A DNA stretch of 45,921 bases, taken from the NCBI GenBank assembly GCA_026414975.1, contig JAOAHZ010000012.1, forward strand, positions 1 to 45,921. The letters are read 5' to 3'. This document shows, one piece after another, positions 34,625-43,165 of this stretch. Under the pieces are notes generated by a model, which worked only from the letters and a program-made list of their open reading frames with translations, was not told where the DNA came from and did not search any database. Position numbers and translations under genes: made by a program. The first letter of the stretch is position 1, and every line of letters starts with the position of its first letter. The DNA is from Bacteroidia bacterium. Its GTDB lineage: Bacteria > Bacteroidota > Bacteroidia > SpSt-205.

Positions 34625-35272
34625 GTGCCACTTCGGGTTCTAAGTGAGGAGACCTCACTGCTCTCCCAAATCCTTGCTGAGCTGCGAAATCAAAAGCTAC
34701 AAAAAGACCGGCAGCGCTTTCGATGGAATCTCAAGCGAGCGGCTTTCATATTAGCCTACGAAATCAGTCGTCAGCTTCCGTATGTACCTGCAGAGGTGGC
34801 TACCCCTCTCGCACAAGCTCAGGTCCATGTGCTGGCTGAACCGCCCGTGCTTATTAGCATTCTGCGGGCGGGAAACGCCTTTCTGGAGGGGGCGATGGAA
34901 GCCTTTGACTTCGCTGATGTAGGCTTTGTTGCGGCTTACCGCACCGAGCTTACAAATCGGGAGGTCCAAGTTCAGGTAGATTACTTAGCCGTCCCTCCCT
35001 TAGAGGGGCGACGGGTCATCTTGATGGATCCTATGTTAGCTACCGGTAGAAGTATTCTCTTGTCGTATGAAGCTCTTCTATTGCGCGGGCGTCCCAAAGA
35101 ACTTTTTATCATGGCGCTTATAGCTTCTGAATTTGGGCTTAAGGCGGTGCAAAAACAGCTTCCTCATGCTCACCTCTTTGTAGGGGCTGTAGACAAGGAA
35201 CTCACCGCTAAGGCTTATATCGTCCCAGGCCTGGGGGATGCAGGGGACTTAGCTTATGGCGCTCTTCATTGA
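34625..35272 (+). CDS. upp: Uracil phosphoribosyltransferase
   Basis: A 215-residue enzyme of pyrimidine salvage, converting uracil and PRPP to UMP. Landmarks: LISILRAGNAFLEGA, VILMDPMLATGRSILLSYEAL (PRPP-binding loop, about 135-155), LIASEFGLKAVQ and the C-terminal uracil-binding YIVPGLGDAGDLAYG. The start is GTG (MPLRVLSEETSLLS), supported by the box 4 bases upstream. The next gene overlaps by 17 bases if its ATG start is used. Confidence 0.94.
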   Translation: MPLRVLSEETSLLSQILAELRNQKLQKDRQRFRWNLKRAAFILAYEISRQLPYVPAEVATPLAQAQVHVLAEPPVLISILRAGNAFLEGAMEAFDFADVGFVAAYRTELTNREVQVQVDYLAVPPLEGRRVILMDPMLATGRSILLSYEALLLRGRPKELFIMALIASEFGLKAVQKQLPHAHLFVGAVDKELTAKAYIVPGLGDAGDLAYGALH

Positions 35273-35705
35273 AGGAGGCAGCGTCTTGCTGAAATACATT
35301 CCTATCTTTCTTATGAGTGGGTTCAAGTTTATGGTAGGGGTTGGGATGAGTATGGCGATGGGATTGAGCTTTTGGGAGCAGTTTCTGGTTACAACCACTG
35401 GGGGTATAGGGGGGGTGATTTTCTTCACTTATTTAGGAGCGCAGGTACGGGCTTGGATAGCTCGTCGGAGAGGGCGTCCGGTAAGCGGATTTACCTCACA
35501 AAGGTGGGCTGTCCTATGGGAACGATATGGCCTCTGGGGAGTAGCTTTATTAACCCCTCCCATTCTTAGCCCCCCGGTCGGCACAGCCATAGCTTTAGCT
35601 TTTGGCTCCTCCCGCCGGCAGGTCGCCCTTCGCATGAGCCTCGCAATGGTCTTGTGGGGGCTGGTTTTTGCCGGGGTCTGGGACTGGCTGCAAAACCTAT
35701 GGTAA
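35256..35705 (+). CDS. Small multi-spanning membrane protein
   Basis: A 149-residue protein with about three to four hydrophobic segments (IPIFLMSGFKFMVGVGMSMAM, QFLVTTTGGIGGVIFFTYLG, GVALLTPPILSPPVGTAIALAFG, MSLAMVLWGLVFAGVW). The basic loop RAWIARRRGRP and the LTPPILSPPVGT segment are features I recall from uncharacterised small-export-protein-like Bacteroidota proteins. The function is unknown. Besides ATG 35256, a TTG at 35286 is preceded by AAGGAGG with a 7-base gap, a rare good Shine-Dalgarno here; the protein would lose only 10 residues. Confidence 0.7.
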   Translation: MALFIEGGSVLLKYIPIFLMSGFKFMVGVGMSMAMGLSFWEQFLVTTTGGIGGVIFFTYLGAQVRAWIARRRGRPVSGFTSQRWAVLWERYGLWGVALLTPPILSPPVGTAIALAFGSSRRQVALRMSLAMVLWGLVFAGVWDWLQNLW

Positions 35706-35746
35706 CCTTTCCGATAAGGCAAAGGGAAAACCTAAGCCCAAAGCTC

Positions 35747-35777
35747 AGCCCCGATTTCCGTTGTAGAGGGCTTTTTT
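35747..35777 (+). terminator. Possible intrinsic terminator
   Basis: AGCCC (35747-35751) pairs with GGGCT (35768-35772), followed by a T tract; stem is only 5 bp with a 16-base loop. An exact 11-base repeat GGGCTTTTTTG occurs at both 35768 and 35834. Confidence 0.3.
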
Positions 35778-35927
35778 GTTTCCCGAGCTAAGTTCATCTC
35801 CGAGGTAGACTCCATACGAACATCTAAGAAATGGGGCTTTTTTGACTGTCTGGCGATGCTCACTGTGGAAGTCATCCCATGCCCAAATCCGATATTAGCC
35901 TCCAAGCTAAGGGCAAGTTTTTCATTT

Positions 35928-35935
35928 TACATTTG
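35928..35935 (+). promoter_or_regulatory. -7 box TACATTTG, 4 nt before ATG at 35940
   Basis: The exact consensus is followed by CGGT and ATG. It lies inside the longer open frame that begins at 35856 and so favours the downstream start. Confidence 0.65.
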
Positions 35936-35939
35936 CGGT

Positions 35940-36854
35940 ATGCTCTCGAAAGTGGCAGGCCTTTTGTCTCTTCTCTTGGCTCAGGGAGGGGGTGTTCGGT
36001 TTTTTGAGGGATCATGGACTGCCTTGCTACAAGAAGCTCAGAAGCGAGGTAAGCCCATCTTTGTGGATTTTTACACTGTATGGTGTGGTCCCTGTAAGAT
36101 GTTAGAGCGTTATACCTTTTCGAACCCAGAGGTGGGCTCCTATGCGGATAAAAACTATATGGCCTTTCGGGTTGATGCAGAAAAAGGAGACGGCGTGCGT
36201 CTGGCGAATCAATATAGGATACGTGCCTACCCGACAATCGTGTTTTTAGACCCTCAGGGCAATGAATTAGGGCGGCATGTGGGCTATGTAGATGCACCAG
36301 GTTTTCTCCGCCTCCTCCAGCGCTACCAAGAGCGGTACAACAAAGAGAAAGTCTCCTCAAAACCGACATGGGAGAGCTTTCAGGAGCAGTATAGGGTGTT
36401 TTTCTCCGACTTGACTCGTCAGAGCTGGGACGAAGGTTTTTCAGAGAAGCTGTCCCGCATAGAAAATGAGTCTTTTGATGCAGGATCAGCTAATACCGTA
36501 TCCGAGGAAATCCTAAAAGCCCTGCAAATGTGGCGGAAGGGGCAAAAAGACGCAGCTTTACATACTATCCACCATCGGCTGTATCAGCAGCAGAAGCTTA
36601 ACCCGCATCAAGCGCTGTGGATGGCGGCTTATGCCCTTCTACACTGGGAACCTTTACCGCCGGAGAGCGTGCAGTGGGTTACTTTTACTACTAAAAAAGA
36701 CCCATCGGGGTTAGCTTATCTCACGCAAGCTGCGCTTTACTATCGGCTGGGACGAACGACAGAAGCACAGCAATCCCTCAAGGAGGCTCGGCGTGATCTT
36801 CCCGCCGACACGCCAGCTTTGACGACACTTTCTGCTCTCTTAGAGCAGAAGTAG
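35940..36854 (+). CDS. Secreted thioredoxin-fold protein
   Basis: A 304-residue protein. ATG 35940 gives a signal peptide (MLSKVAGLLSLLLAQ); starting at 35856 would add 28 residues in front of it. The thioredoxin domain has WCGPCK (Cys at about 49 and 52), preceded by GKPIFVDFYTV, and a cis-Pro in RAYPTIVF. It resembles the DUF255/thioredoxin_7-like group. The C-terminal half (about 150-300) is helical and TPR-like (DAALHTIHHRLYQQQKLNPHQALWMAAYALL, YYRLGRTTEAQQSLKEA). It is probably a periplasmic disulfide reductase or chaperone. GT2 follows after 8 bases. Confidence 0.86.
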   Translation: MLSKVAGLLSLLLAQGGGVRFFEGSWTALLQEAQKRGKPIFVDFYTVWCGPCKMLERYTFSNPEVGSYADKNYMAFRVDAEKGDGVRLANQYRIRAYPTIVFLDPQGNELGRHVGYVDAPGFLRLLQRYQERYNKEKVSSKPTWESFQEQYRVFFSDLTRQSWDEGFSEKLSRIENESFDAGSANTVSEEILKALQMWRKGQKDAALHTIHHRLYQQQKLNPHQALWMAAYALLHWEPLPPESVQWVTFTTKKDPSGLAYLTQAALYYRLGRTTEAQQSLKEARRDLPADTPALTTLSALLEQK

Positions 36855-36862
36855 GACCTACC

Positions 36863-37888
36863 TTGTCGCCATCAGTCTACATCGTCGTCCTAGCTTACGG
36901 AGGTCAAGACTGGCTGGAAGTCTGCCTGCCGAGCCTCTTGAGAACCGATTATCCTGCTTGTACTATCTGGGTAGTAGATAATGCCAGTGAGCCACCTCTA
37001 CTTCCTTGGATAAAGTATCGCTTCCCCTCTGTACGGTCTCTTCGCTATGAGCGCAATGAAGGGTATGCAGGGGGGTATCAGCGGTTTTTTTCAGAGTATG
37101 GTCACGAGGTTCCTTACATCGCTTTTCTGAATGGGGACGTAGAAGTAACGCCGAATTGGCTCACTCCGCTTGTGGAGTTATTGGAGCGGTGCCCTCGCGT
37201 TGGTGCCGTGCAGCCTAAGATTTTATCGTGGCGAGACCGTGAAGCGTTTGAGTACGCAGGGGCAGCGGGGGGTCTTATGGATGCTTGGGGCTATCCAACT
37301 TGTCGCGGCCGTGGGGAAAAAGACTTTGGCCAATACAATAAGCCTGCCCGTATCTTTTGGGCAGGGGGAGCCGCCTTTCTCCTCCGTACGAAGGCTGTTC
37401 TACGAGACCTAAACGGCCTTCTCTTCAAACCCTACTATTTCATGCACATGGAGGAGATAGACCTCTGCTGGCGACTCCATCGTGCGGGATGGGAGATTGC
37501 CTACGAACCACAAAGCGTAGTGTATCACGTAGGGGGAGCAGCTCTGGCTCAAGAACACCCCCGTAAAACTTACTACAACTTCCGCAATAGCTTGTATATG
37601 CTGTGGGAAAACCTTCCTTCATCTGAGAGAATTTGGAGGGTTTTATGGCGTTTGATTTTAGATGCTCCTGCTGCCCTGTACTTTCTCTTCCGGGGCAAGC
37701 TCCCTCACGTCTTAGCTGTACTCAAGGCCCATTGGGATTTTTACCGCTATTTACTTAGAGGTGGAACGTCGTTCTCTGATTCGCTTCCCAAGCCGCCTTA
37801 TCGCTCTTTATCTGGCGTCTTGGATAAGTCTCAGTTCTTCTACAGAACCCCCTATCCCACCTATCCTCTTAGCTGCTTTTCCCCCTAA
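36863..37888 (+). CDS. Family 2 glycosyltransferase
   Basis: A 341-residue cytoplasmic or membrane-associated GT-A enzyme starting with TTG. Features: VYIVVLAYGGQDWLEVCLPSLL, WVVDNASEPP, RNEGYAGGYQRF, FLNGDVEVTPNWL (DxD-like), and MEEIDLCWRLHRAGWEIAY with the acceptor-side Glu-Asp pair. Its pattern fits rhamnosyl-/galactosyl-type GT2 enzymes of surface polysaccharides. The last about 40 residues (from LLRGGTSFSDS) are Ser/Pro-rich and unlike the basic tail usual for the family; the +1 frame from 37761 looks more protein-like, so a late frameshift is conceivable. Confidence 0.88.
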   Translation: MSPSVYIVVLAYGGQDWLEVCLPSLLRTDYPACTIWVVDNASEPPLLPWIKYRFPSVRSLRYERNEGYAGGYQRFFSEYGHEVPYIAFLNGDVEVTPNWLTPLVELLERCPRVGAVQPKILSWRDREAFEYAGAAGGLMDAWGYPTCRGRGEKDFGQYNKPARIFWAGGAAFLLRTKAVLRDLNGLLFKPYYFMHMEEIDLCWRLHRAGWEIAYEPQSVVYHVGGAALAQEHPRKTYYNFRNSLYMLWENLPSSERIWRVLWRLILDAPAALYFLFRGKLPHVLAVLKAHWDFYRYLLRGGTSFSDSLPKPPYRSLSGVLDKSQFFYRTPYPTYPLSCFSP

Positions 37889-38066
37889 CTTGGGTTGGTA
37901 TAATCCAGTTTTACAGGCAGCCTTGGTGCAATGTGGGTGCCGAGGGGGGGCATTCTCCTTCGGCAGAGGGATATACCCCGGGTTTTCCTCATGGCTGTTT
38001 CCAGAGCCGTATAGGTGGAATGCCTTCTCCGCTCAGTATGTAAATGCCCGCAGGCAGCTCAGCTAA
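37761..38066 (+). CDS. Doubtful 101-codon ORF overlapping GT2 end
   Basis: A GTG-initiated frame with a signal-peptide-like start (RFPSRLIALYLASWISLSSS) followed by PPILLAAFPPNLGWYNPVLQAAL. It overlaps the GT2 gene by 128 bases and the convergent T9SS cargo gene by 78 bases, which argues against it. It could be a remnant of a truncated exported-protein gene or a continuation of GT2 after a frameshift. No family is recognised. Confidence 0.2.
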   Translation: MERRSLIRFPSRLIALYLASWISLSSSTEPPIPPILLAAFPPNLGWYNPVLQAALVQCGCRGGAFSFGRGIYPGFSSWLFPEPYRWNAFSAQYVNARRQLS

Positions 38067-39293
38067 ATCAAAGCCTTCTTCGTCTAATCGCCATAATCCT
38101 GAGCCAGCCTGGGCTCGCAGTCGGGCTACCCGTTGACCTGTGATGCTAATGAGGTATAACTCATGAGTGCCTTCGCTCTCATATCTCAATTCTCGTGAGA
38201 AGGTGGTCGGATACACTAAGAATCGGCGTTTTGTTTCTCTGGCCACTCGAGCCTGTCCCACAGCAAGTAAAGTGCCATCAGATCCATAGCCCTCTACCTG
38301 GATTATCCATTCGATGCTGCGGGGTAAAGACTCTATAGGTATCCAAAATGAAGAAGTGGCAGTGCGACCTATCTCCGTCCAATCTGCTCCATCAAACACT
38401 GAAACAGCATACGAGGCAATAGGATTCAACGTATGGCCTTCCATCCCCCATTCCACATGCACAGAAGTACCTGCCATAGAAGTACGAACTGTAAGGATTT
38501 TATAGGACAACACACCACAGCCTGATGCGCAGTTGGAGACGACTTGAGCTGCTCCCCAAGAACCTGAACCGTTTTGCTGAGCTCCGGGGCCTTGGCAGAC
38601 GTAGAGATTCGTGGAGCTGGTTACGCTACCCCCATTGATAGTACTGGTGTGAGTAAAATGAAGAGCCACTGGATTGTTGCCTACAACATTGATGGTGTTG
38701 TTCCCATTGGAGGTGAAATTGGCTGTAGAGAAGCATGCTCCATTGGCGGCGCACACGGAACCGTTGCCATTGAGGGTCAGGTTGGGTGTCGTAACCATCC
38801 CGCCGTAGTTCAGCAGTCCATTAGAGGAATTTACATGTATAGCCCCCCCTACATTGAGCTGGGCTCCCGAGCCGATGTTGTAAAAACGCGAGTTGTTTCC
38901 ATTGAGGTTGAGGCTATTGGACAAATTGACCATGCCGTAGTTGTAAAAAATAGTATGGGAATTGATATTAGCGCCTTGGGCGTTGAGAGTCCCAGATGGA
39001 GTTACCCATACTTGGGTATGGTTATTGAGATTGACCCAACCATTTAGGTGGAGCTGACCGCAGATTAGGAGATTGGCGTTATTACCGATGTTGAGATTAG
39101 TGATAGTTAGGGACATGTCAGATGGCACGCATCGGGTCTCTCCGTTTGGTACGGTAGCGTTTCCGTTTTGTACAATCAGGGGGGTACAGTTGCTGCACGA
39201 AGGGGGCAAAGGCATAATGTTGGGGTTCGGGCAGCTTTGTCCTGCAAGAAAACTAAGGCCTAGCGAGAGATGTGTAAGCGGGCGCATAAACAT
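37989..39293 (-). CDS. Secreted protein with N/G-rich repeats and T9SS type A sorting domain
   Basis: A 434-residue protein. Signal peptide RPLTHLSLGLSFLAGQ. Residues about 60-240 are Asn/Gly/Leu-rich with repeated short motifs (NLNIGNNANL, LHLNGWVNLNN, NLSNSLNLNGNN, LTLNGNGSV), suggesting a right-handed beta-helix or similar solenoid. A beta-sandwich region follows, and the end is a type A T9SS domain (FLVYPTTFSRELRY ... LYLISITGQRVARL ... LAELPAGIYILSG). It is secreted to the cell surface. It lies 21 bases behind a TonB-dependent receptor gene, in the hppA operon. ATG 39287 is an equally possible start. Confidence 0.82.
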   Translation of the reverse strand: MFMRPLTHLSLGLSFLAGQSCPNPNIMPLPPSCSNCTPLIVQNGNATVPNGETRCVPSDMSLTITNLNIGNNANLLICGQLHLNGWVNLNNHTQVWVTPSGTLNAQGANINSHTIFYNYGMVNLSNSLNLNGNNSRFYNIGSGAQLNVGGAIHVNSSNGLLNYGGMVTTPNLTLNGNGSVCAANGACFSTANFTSNGNNTINVVGNNPVALHFTHTSTINGGSVTSSTNLYVCQGPGAQQNGSGSWGAAQVVSNCASGCGVLSYKILTVRTSMAGTSVHVEWGMEGHTLNPIASYAVSVFDGADWTEIGRTATSSFWIPIESLPRSIEWIIQVEGYGSDGTLLAVGQARVARETKRRFLVYPTTFSRELRYESEGTHELYLISITGQRVARLRAQAGSGLWRLDEEGFDLAELPAGIYILSGEGIPPIRLWKQP

Positions 39294-39314
39294 CAACGTC
39301 TATACGGGGGGAAC

Positions 39315-41078
39315 TCAACGAGGGTTGCTCAGCCCTTCCCACCGAAGGTAAACCAACTTAGGGGGCATAGGGTAGCCTTGAATGACCTGATACGAGGCAC
39401 TTAGGACATTTTCAGCTCCAAGTTCTATCTTCCAATTTCCCCTAATATAAACAAAGTTCATGGCATGCAAATGATAGGGGTTCAGCAGAGTATATCGGCT
39501 CGGAGCTAAGCTACTGGTACGCCAGCTTATGTATTGACTTTGATAGAGGATGCGCCAGTGCTTGAGGGTCCATATAAGGCCCATGCCTCCCATAAAAGGC
39601 GGCGTGTAGGGTAGTACAGCGCCCTGCGTAAAAGAATATTCTTTTGCCGATAGGGTTGTAGCTGAGATCCAAACCTTAAGGCGGCCAAGGTAACCTTCTA
39701 AGCGGCCCTCGCTGCCTACACTTTCCACATAGCCTAAACTGTAGGCTTGCCAGCGCACGGGAGAAAGGGGTATCGTAACGATACGGTTACGGGTTTGAGC
39801 GACAAATACACTGGCATAAATCCGCCAGACTTGCCCTGATTTTTCTACAAACGCTTGAGCTTGAATGGAGCGTTCGGGGGGGAGGGTGGGATTGCCATAG
39901 CCAACCCAGTATCGCTCCCATAGGCTCGGAAAGCGCACACCCTGCATGATTTCCATTCCTATCCCATGCCATCCTGCTCGCAGGAGAAAAGACCCTAAAG
40001 GACGAAAGCGACTCAAGGCGGTTAGCCGAGCCTCCCCTCGCAAGTAGGCGGATCGTTTCTGCCAGTGCGAGAAGCCGATGAGAGCACCTTCATACTGAGC
40101 TATCTGGGGTATGGGGCTAAATCCCACGGCAGTTCGGTTACTGCGCACCCAATCTCCCGCTAAGTATAGCATATAACCGCTGAAAATAGCCTTATACCTT
40201 ACCTCCTGCTGAAGCTGAGCTTGAAGGGTGTGAAGCCGACTTGTGCTCAGCTGCTGGAAAGCATCCCTGTGATCCACGGCTTCGGTGAAATGTTGAAAGC
40301 GGAGGGTTCCCCTTGGGAAGGGGACTTCTAAGGTGTGAATGAGGGTACGCTGACTGAGGTGTTCAGTGGGACCTCCGACGGCCCCCCCTAAGACGGGAGG
40401 AGGAATAGATTGGTCGCTGCTGTAGCCCCAGCCTGTAACCTGGCAAGCTCGGTATCGGTAAGCCCAGGTCGCTTGGAGGTAGCGATACTCAGCTCCTTCC
40501 CGCAGGCCGCGTTCGGGCTGCGAAAATGGATACCGATTAAGCGCGGAGAGTGCCGAGGCTTGAAGCAGGAGGGAAGGTCTCTCATAAAGGGTATATGCGC
40601 TTATTTCCCCGTAGCTGCCTACTCGCCAACCTCCCACCGATCGATGACGTTCAGGCTGCCACCGCAGATGAAGCAGTCCAATCGCCCCTGGGGATAATCC
40701 CAAGTTGCCACCTGGGGCGTATTCTACTGTATGAAGGCCGGGAAGAAAGAAGGGTGCCAGATTCACTAAACCCAAAGTCGGTGCTCGCAAAGGCATACCT
40801 TGAACGCTTACCGCTGTCAGGGGTGCGCCCATACCCCGAATGGACAGAGTCTTCAAGCTGCCCTGCCCTCCGTAGTCTCGCAGATAAACCCCCTCGGTTT
40901 GGGCTAAGAGAGCCGCTATATGGTCGCCTACCGCTGACCAGCCTGCCGAGTCTCTTATCCATCGCTTGAGCCGGAGGGGACGCTCTGCCTCTATGACGAG
41001 GGGGGATAAAGTATAATCCGCTACCTGACTGAGGGTCAGCTCAGGCAGCCAGATAAGGCGCAAGCACCAGCGCCACAA
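39315..41078 (-). CDS. TonB-dependent outer-membrane receptor
   Basis: A 587-residue receptor. A short signal ([18 protein letters not shown]) precedes a plug domain: [41 protein letters not shown] (about 58-98) and [24 protein letters not shown]. The rest has aromatic barrel strands ending in [39 protein letters not shown]. No CarboxypepD domain or SusD partner is present, so it is more BtuB/siderophore-receptor-like than SusC-like; the ligand is unknown. It overlaps the pyrophosphatase gene by 38 bases. Confidence 0.88.
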   Translation of the reverse strand: MWRWCLRLIWLPELTLSQVADYTLSPLVIEAERPLRLKRWIRDSAGWSAVGDHIAALLAQTEGVYLRDYGGQGSLKTLSIRGMGAPLTAVSVQGMPLRAPTLGLVNLAPFFLPGLHTVEYAPGGNLGLSPGAIGLLHLRWQPERHRSVGGWRVGSYGEISAYTLYERPSLLLQASALSALNRYPFSQPERGLREGAEYRYLQATWAYRYRACQVTGWGYSSDQSIPPPVLGGAVGGPTEHLSQRTLIHTLEVPFPRGTLRFQHFTEAVDHRDAFQQLSTSRLHTLQAQLQQEVRYKAIFSGYMLYLAGDWVRSNRTAVGFSPIPQIAQYEGALIGFSHWQKRSAYLRGEARLTALSRFRPLGSFLLRAGWHGIGMEIMQGVRFPSLWERYWVGYGNPTLPPERSIQAQAFVEKSGQVWRIYASVFVAQTRNRIVTIPLSPVRWQAYSLGYVESVGSEGRLEGYLGRLKVWISATTLSAKEYSFTQGAVLPYTPPFMGGMGLIWTLKHWRILYQSQYISWRTSSLAPSRYTLLNPYHLHAMNFVYIRGNWKIELGAENVLSASYQVIQGYPMPPKLVYLRWEGLSNPR

Positions 41079-43149
41079 TGCCCGTTAGCTTGACGAGGAT
41101 ATTCATGGAAGGCCCTGAAGTATCCTTAAGGGGATCGCCCACAGTGTCGCCCGTAACGGCTGCTTTGTGAGGCTCAGACTTTTTGTAGTAGGTCTGTCCG
41201 TCTATCTCTACCCCCTTCTCAAAAGACTTTTTTGCGTTGTCCCACGCGCCGCCAGCATTGCTTTGAAAGAGACCTAAAAGGACACCAGTCATGGTAACAC
41301 CTGCCATGTACCCTCCTAAAACTTCGGCCCCCAGTGTCAGTCCTACGATAGCTGGGATGATTAGAGCTAAAGCCCCAGGTAAAATCATTTCCCTAAGAGC
41401 TGCTTGGGTAGAAATCTCCACGCAGCGTTCGTACTGCGGTTCGGCTTTTCCCTCCATAAGCCCAGCAATCTCCCGAAACTGTCGTCGCACCTCTTTGACC
41501 ATGTCCATCGCTGCGCGCCCCACGGCGGAAATGGCTAAAGACGAGAAAAGAAAGGGCACCATAGACCCTAAAAGCAAACCGCCCAAAACGGGAGCTTTGT
41601 AGATGTCTATGCTCTGGATATGAGCTACACCGACATAGGCGGCAAATAGAGCCAAGGCGGTAAGCGCCGCTGAGGCAATAGCAAAGCCTTTCCCCATTGC
41701 TGCTGTGGTATTACCTACAGCGTCCAGTACATCTGTACGACCTCGTACTTCCTCGGGGAGGCCGCTCATTTCCGCTATTCCCCCAGCGTTATCAGCGATA
41801 GGACCGAAAGCATCTATGGTAAGCTGCATCGCCGTAGTACTCATCATGCCCGTAGCGGCGATAGCGACTCCATAGAGCCCTGCTAAGGTATAGGCCCCCA
41901 AGATGCCGCCTACCATGATAAGCGCAGGTAGAGCCGTAGATTCCATGCCCACAGCCAATCCTCCCAAAATATTCGTTGCATGTCCAGTGAGGGAGCGCTG
42001 AACTATGGAGCGAACGGGTCGCTTCCCCATGCCTGTGTAATACTCTGTAACCCAGCTCATCAGAGCTCCAACCAAAAGCCCTATGGCTATCGCTCCGAAA
42101 ACAGAGGTTGGAAGCACGGTCTGACCTCGCAGACTGGCACCTTTGGGTAAAAGCCCTTCCACCAGCCCATACGAAGCTATCACAGTGAGGATTACAGCCC
42201 CCCAGTTGCCTATGTTTAAGGCGTTTTGGACCTGTTGAGGACCGGCTCCCTCTCTCACTCGTACGAAAAAGGTCGCTACGATGGAGAAAAAGAGACCTGT
42301 TCCTGCCAAAGAGAGGGGTAGCAGCACCGGTCCTAAGCCGCCTGCGCTTTGAGTCATTTCTCCTCCTAACACCATCGTAGCCAAGATAGTCGCCACGTAA
42401 GAGCCGAAGAGGTCCGCTCCCATTCCCGCGATATCCCCCACATTGTCGCCAACATTATCGGCGATGACCGCCGGATTGCGTGGGTCGTCCTCGGGGATAC
42501 CGGCTTCTATCTTGCCGACTAAGTCGGCCCCCACATCAGCAGCTTTAGTGTAGATGCCCCCTCCCACGCGGGCGAATAGCGCAATGCTTTCAGCTCCCAG
42601 CGAAAAGCCTGTAATCACCTCTATCACGCGCTGAACCTCAGGGCTAAGGGGATTACCTCCCGCAAAAAGCCAGTAGAATAGAACGAACAAGCCTCCCATA
42701 CCTAACACAGCCAAGGACCCCACGCCAATCCCCATGACCGATCCACCGTGAAAGGCTATAGCGAATGCTCTCGCTAAGGAGCTACGAGCGGCCTCGGTAG
42801 TGCGCACATTAGAGCGCGTCGCAATCCGCATCCCGATATAGCCTGCCAGGGCAGACGTAAAGGCGCCCACTAAGAAAGCGGCTCCGATGAGAGGATGAGA
42901 CCTCAGCTCGCCCGAGCGCCCCGAAAGGGTACCACTGTATGTAAGGAGACCCGCTACAATCACCGCAAAGACAGCCAGCACGCGCCATTCAGCTTTCAGG
43001 AAAGCTAAAGCTCCGCGTGCAATGTAACTAGATATAGCTTGCATCCGATCATCTCCTGTCGGTTGAGCCAGTATCCACCGAGTACGCCATAGGAGAAACA
43101 GGAGTCCTATCCCCGCTAATCCAATAGGGAGGTACAAGAGAAAATCCAT
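41041..43149 (-). CDS. hppA: Membrane-bound cation-translocating pyrophosphatase, K+-dependent type
   Basis: A 702-residue, about 16-segment membrane pump coupling pyrophosphate hydrolysis to ion export. The catalytic motif [35 protein letters not shown] is complete (about 186-220), as are the second Asp clusters [13 protein letters not shown] and the C-terminal [23 protein letters not shown] has Ala where K+-independent enzymes have Lys, so K+-dependent activity is predicted. ADLFGSY has Gly where many members have Glu, a position tied to ion choice; I cannot say whether H+ or Na+ is moved. A TAACTTTG box 8 bases before ATG begins with the stop codon of the upstream permease. Confidence 0.95.
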   Translation of the reverse strand: MDFLLYLPIGLAGIGLLFLLWRTRWILAQPTGDDRMQAISSYIARGALAFLKAEWRVLAVFAVIVAGLLTYSGTLSGRSGELRSHPLIGAAFLVGAFTSALAGYIGMRIATRSNVRTTEAARSSLARAFAIAFHGGSVMGIGVGSLAVLGMGGLFVLFYWLFAGGNPLSPEVQRVIEVITGFSLGAESIALFARVGGGIYTKAADVGADLVGKIEAGIPEDDPRNPAVIADNVGDNVGDIAGMGADLFGSYVATILATMVLGGEMTQSAGGLGPVLLPLSLAGTGLFFSIVATFFVRVREGAGPQQVQNALNIGNWGAVILTVIASYGLVEGLLPKGASLRGQTVLPTSVFGAIAIGLLVGALMSWVTEYYTGMGKRPVRSIVQRSLTGHATNILGGLAVGMESTALPALIMVGGILGAYTLAGLYGVAIAATGMMSTTAMQLTIDAFGPIADNAGGIAEMSGLPEEVRGRTDVLDAVGNTTAAMGKGFAIASAALTALALFAAYVGVAHIQSIDIYKAPVLGGLLLGSMVPFLFSSLAISAVGRAAMDMVKEVRRQFREIAGLMEGKAEPQYERCVEISTQAALREMILPGALALIIPAIVGLTLGAEVLGGYMAGVTMTGVLLGLFQSNAGGAWDNAKKSFEKGVEIDGQTYYKKSEPHKAAVTGDTVGDPLKDTSGPSMNILVKLTGIVALVLAPYLAA

Positions 43150-43157
43150 ACGGGGCG

Positions 43158-43165
43158 CAAAGTTA
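43158..43165 (-). promoter_or_regulatory. -7 box TAACTTTG, 8 nt before ATG of hppA, starting with permease stop codon
   Basis: On the minus strand the TAA of this exact consensus box is the stop codon of the gene at 43163-44647. Confidence 0.55.
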
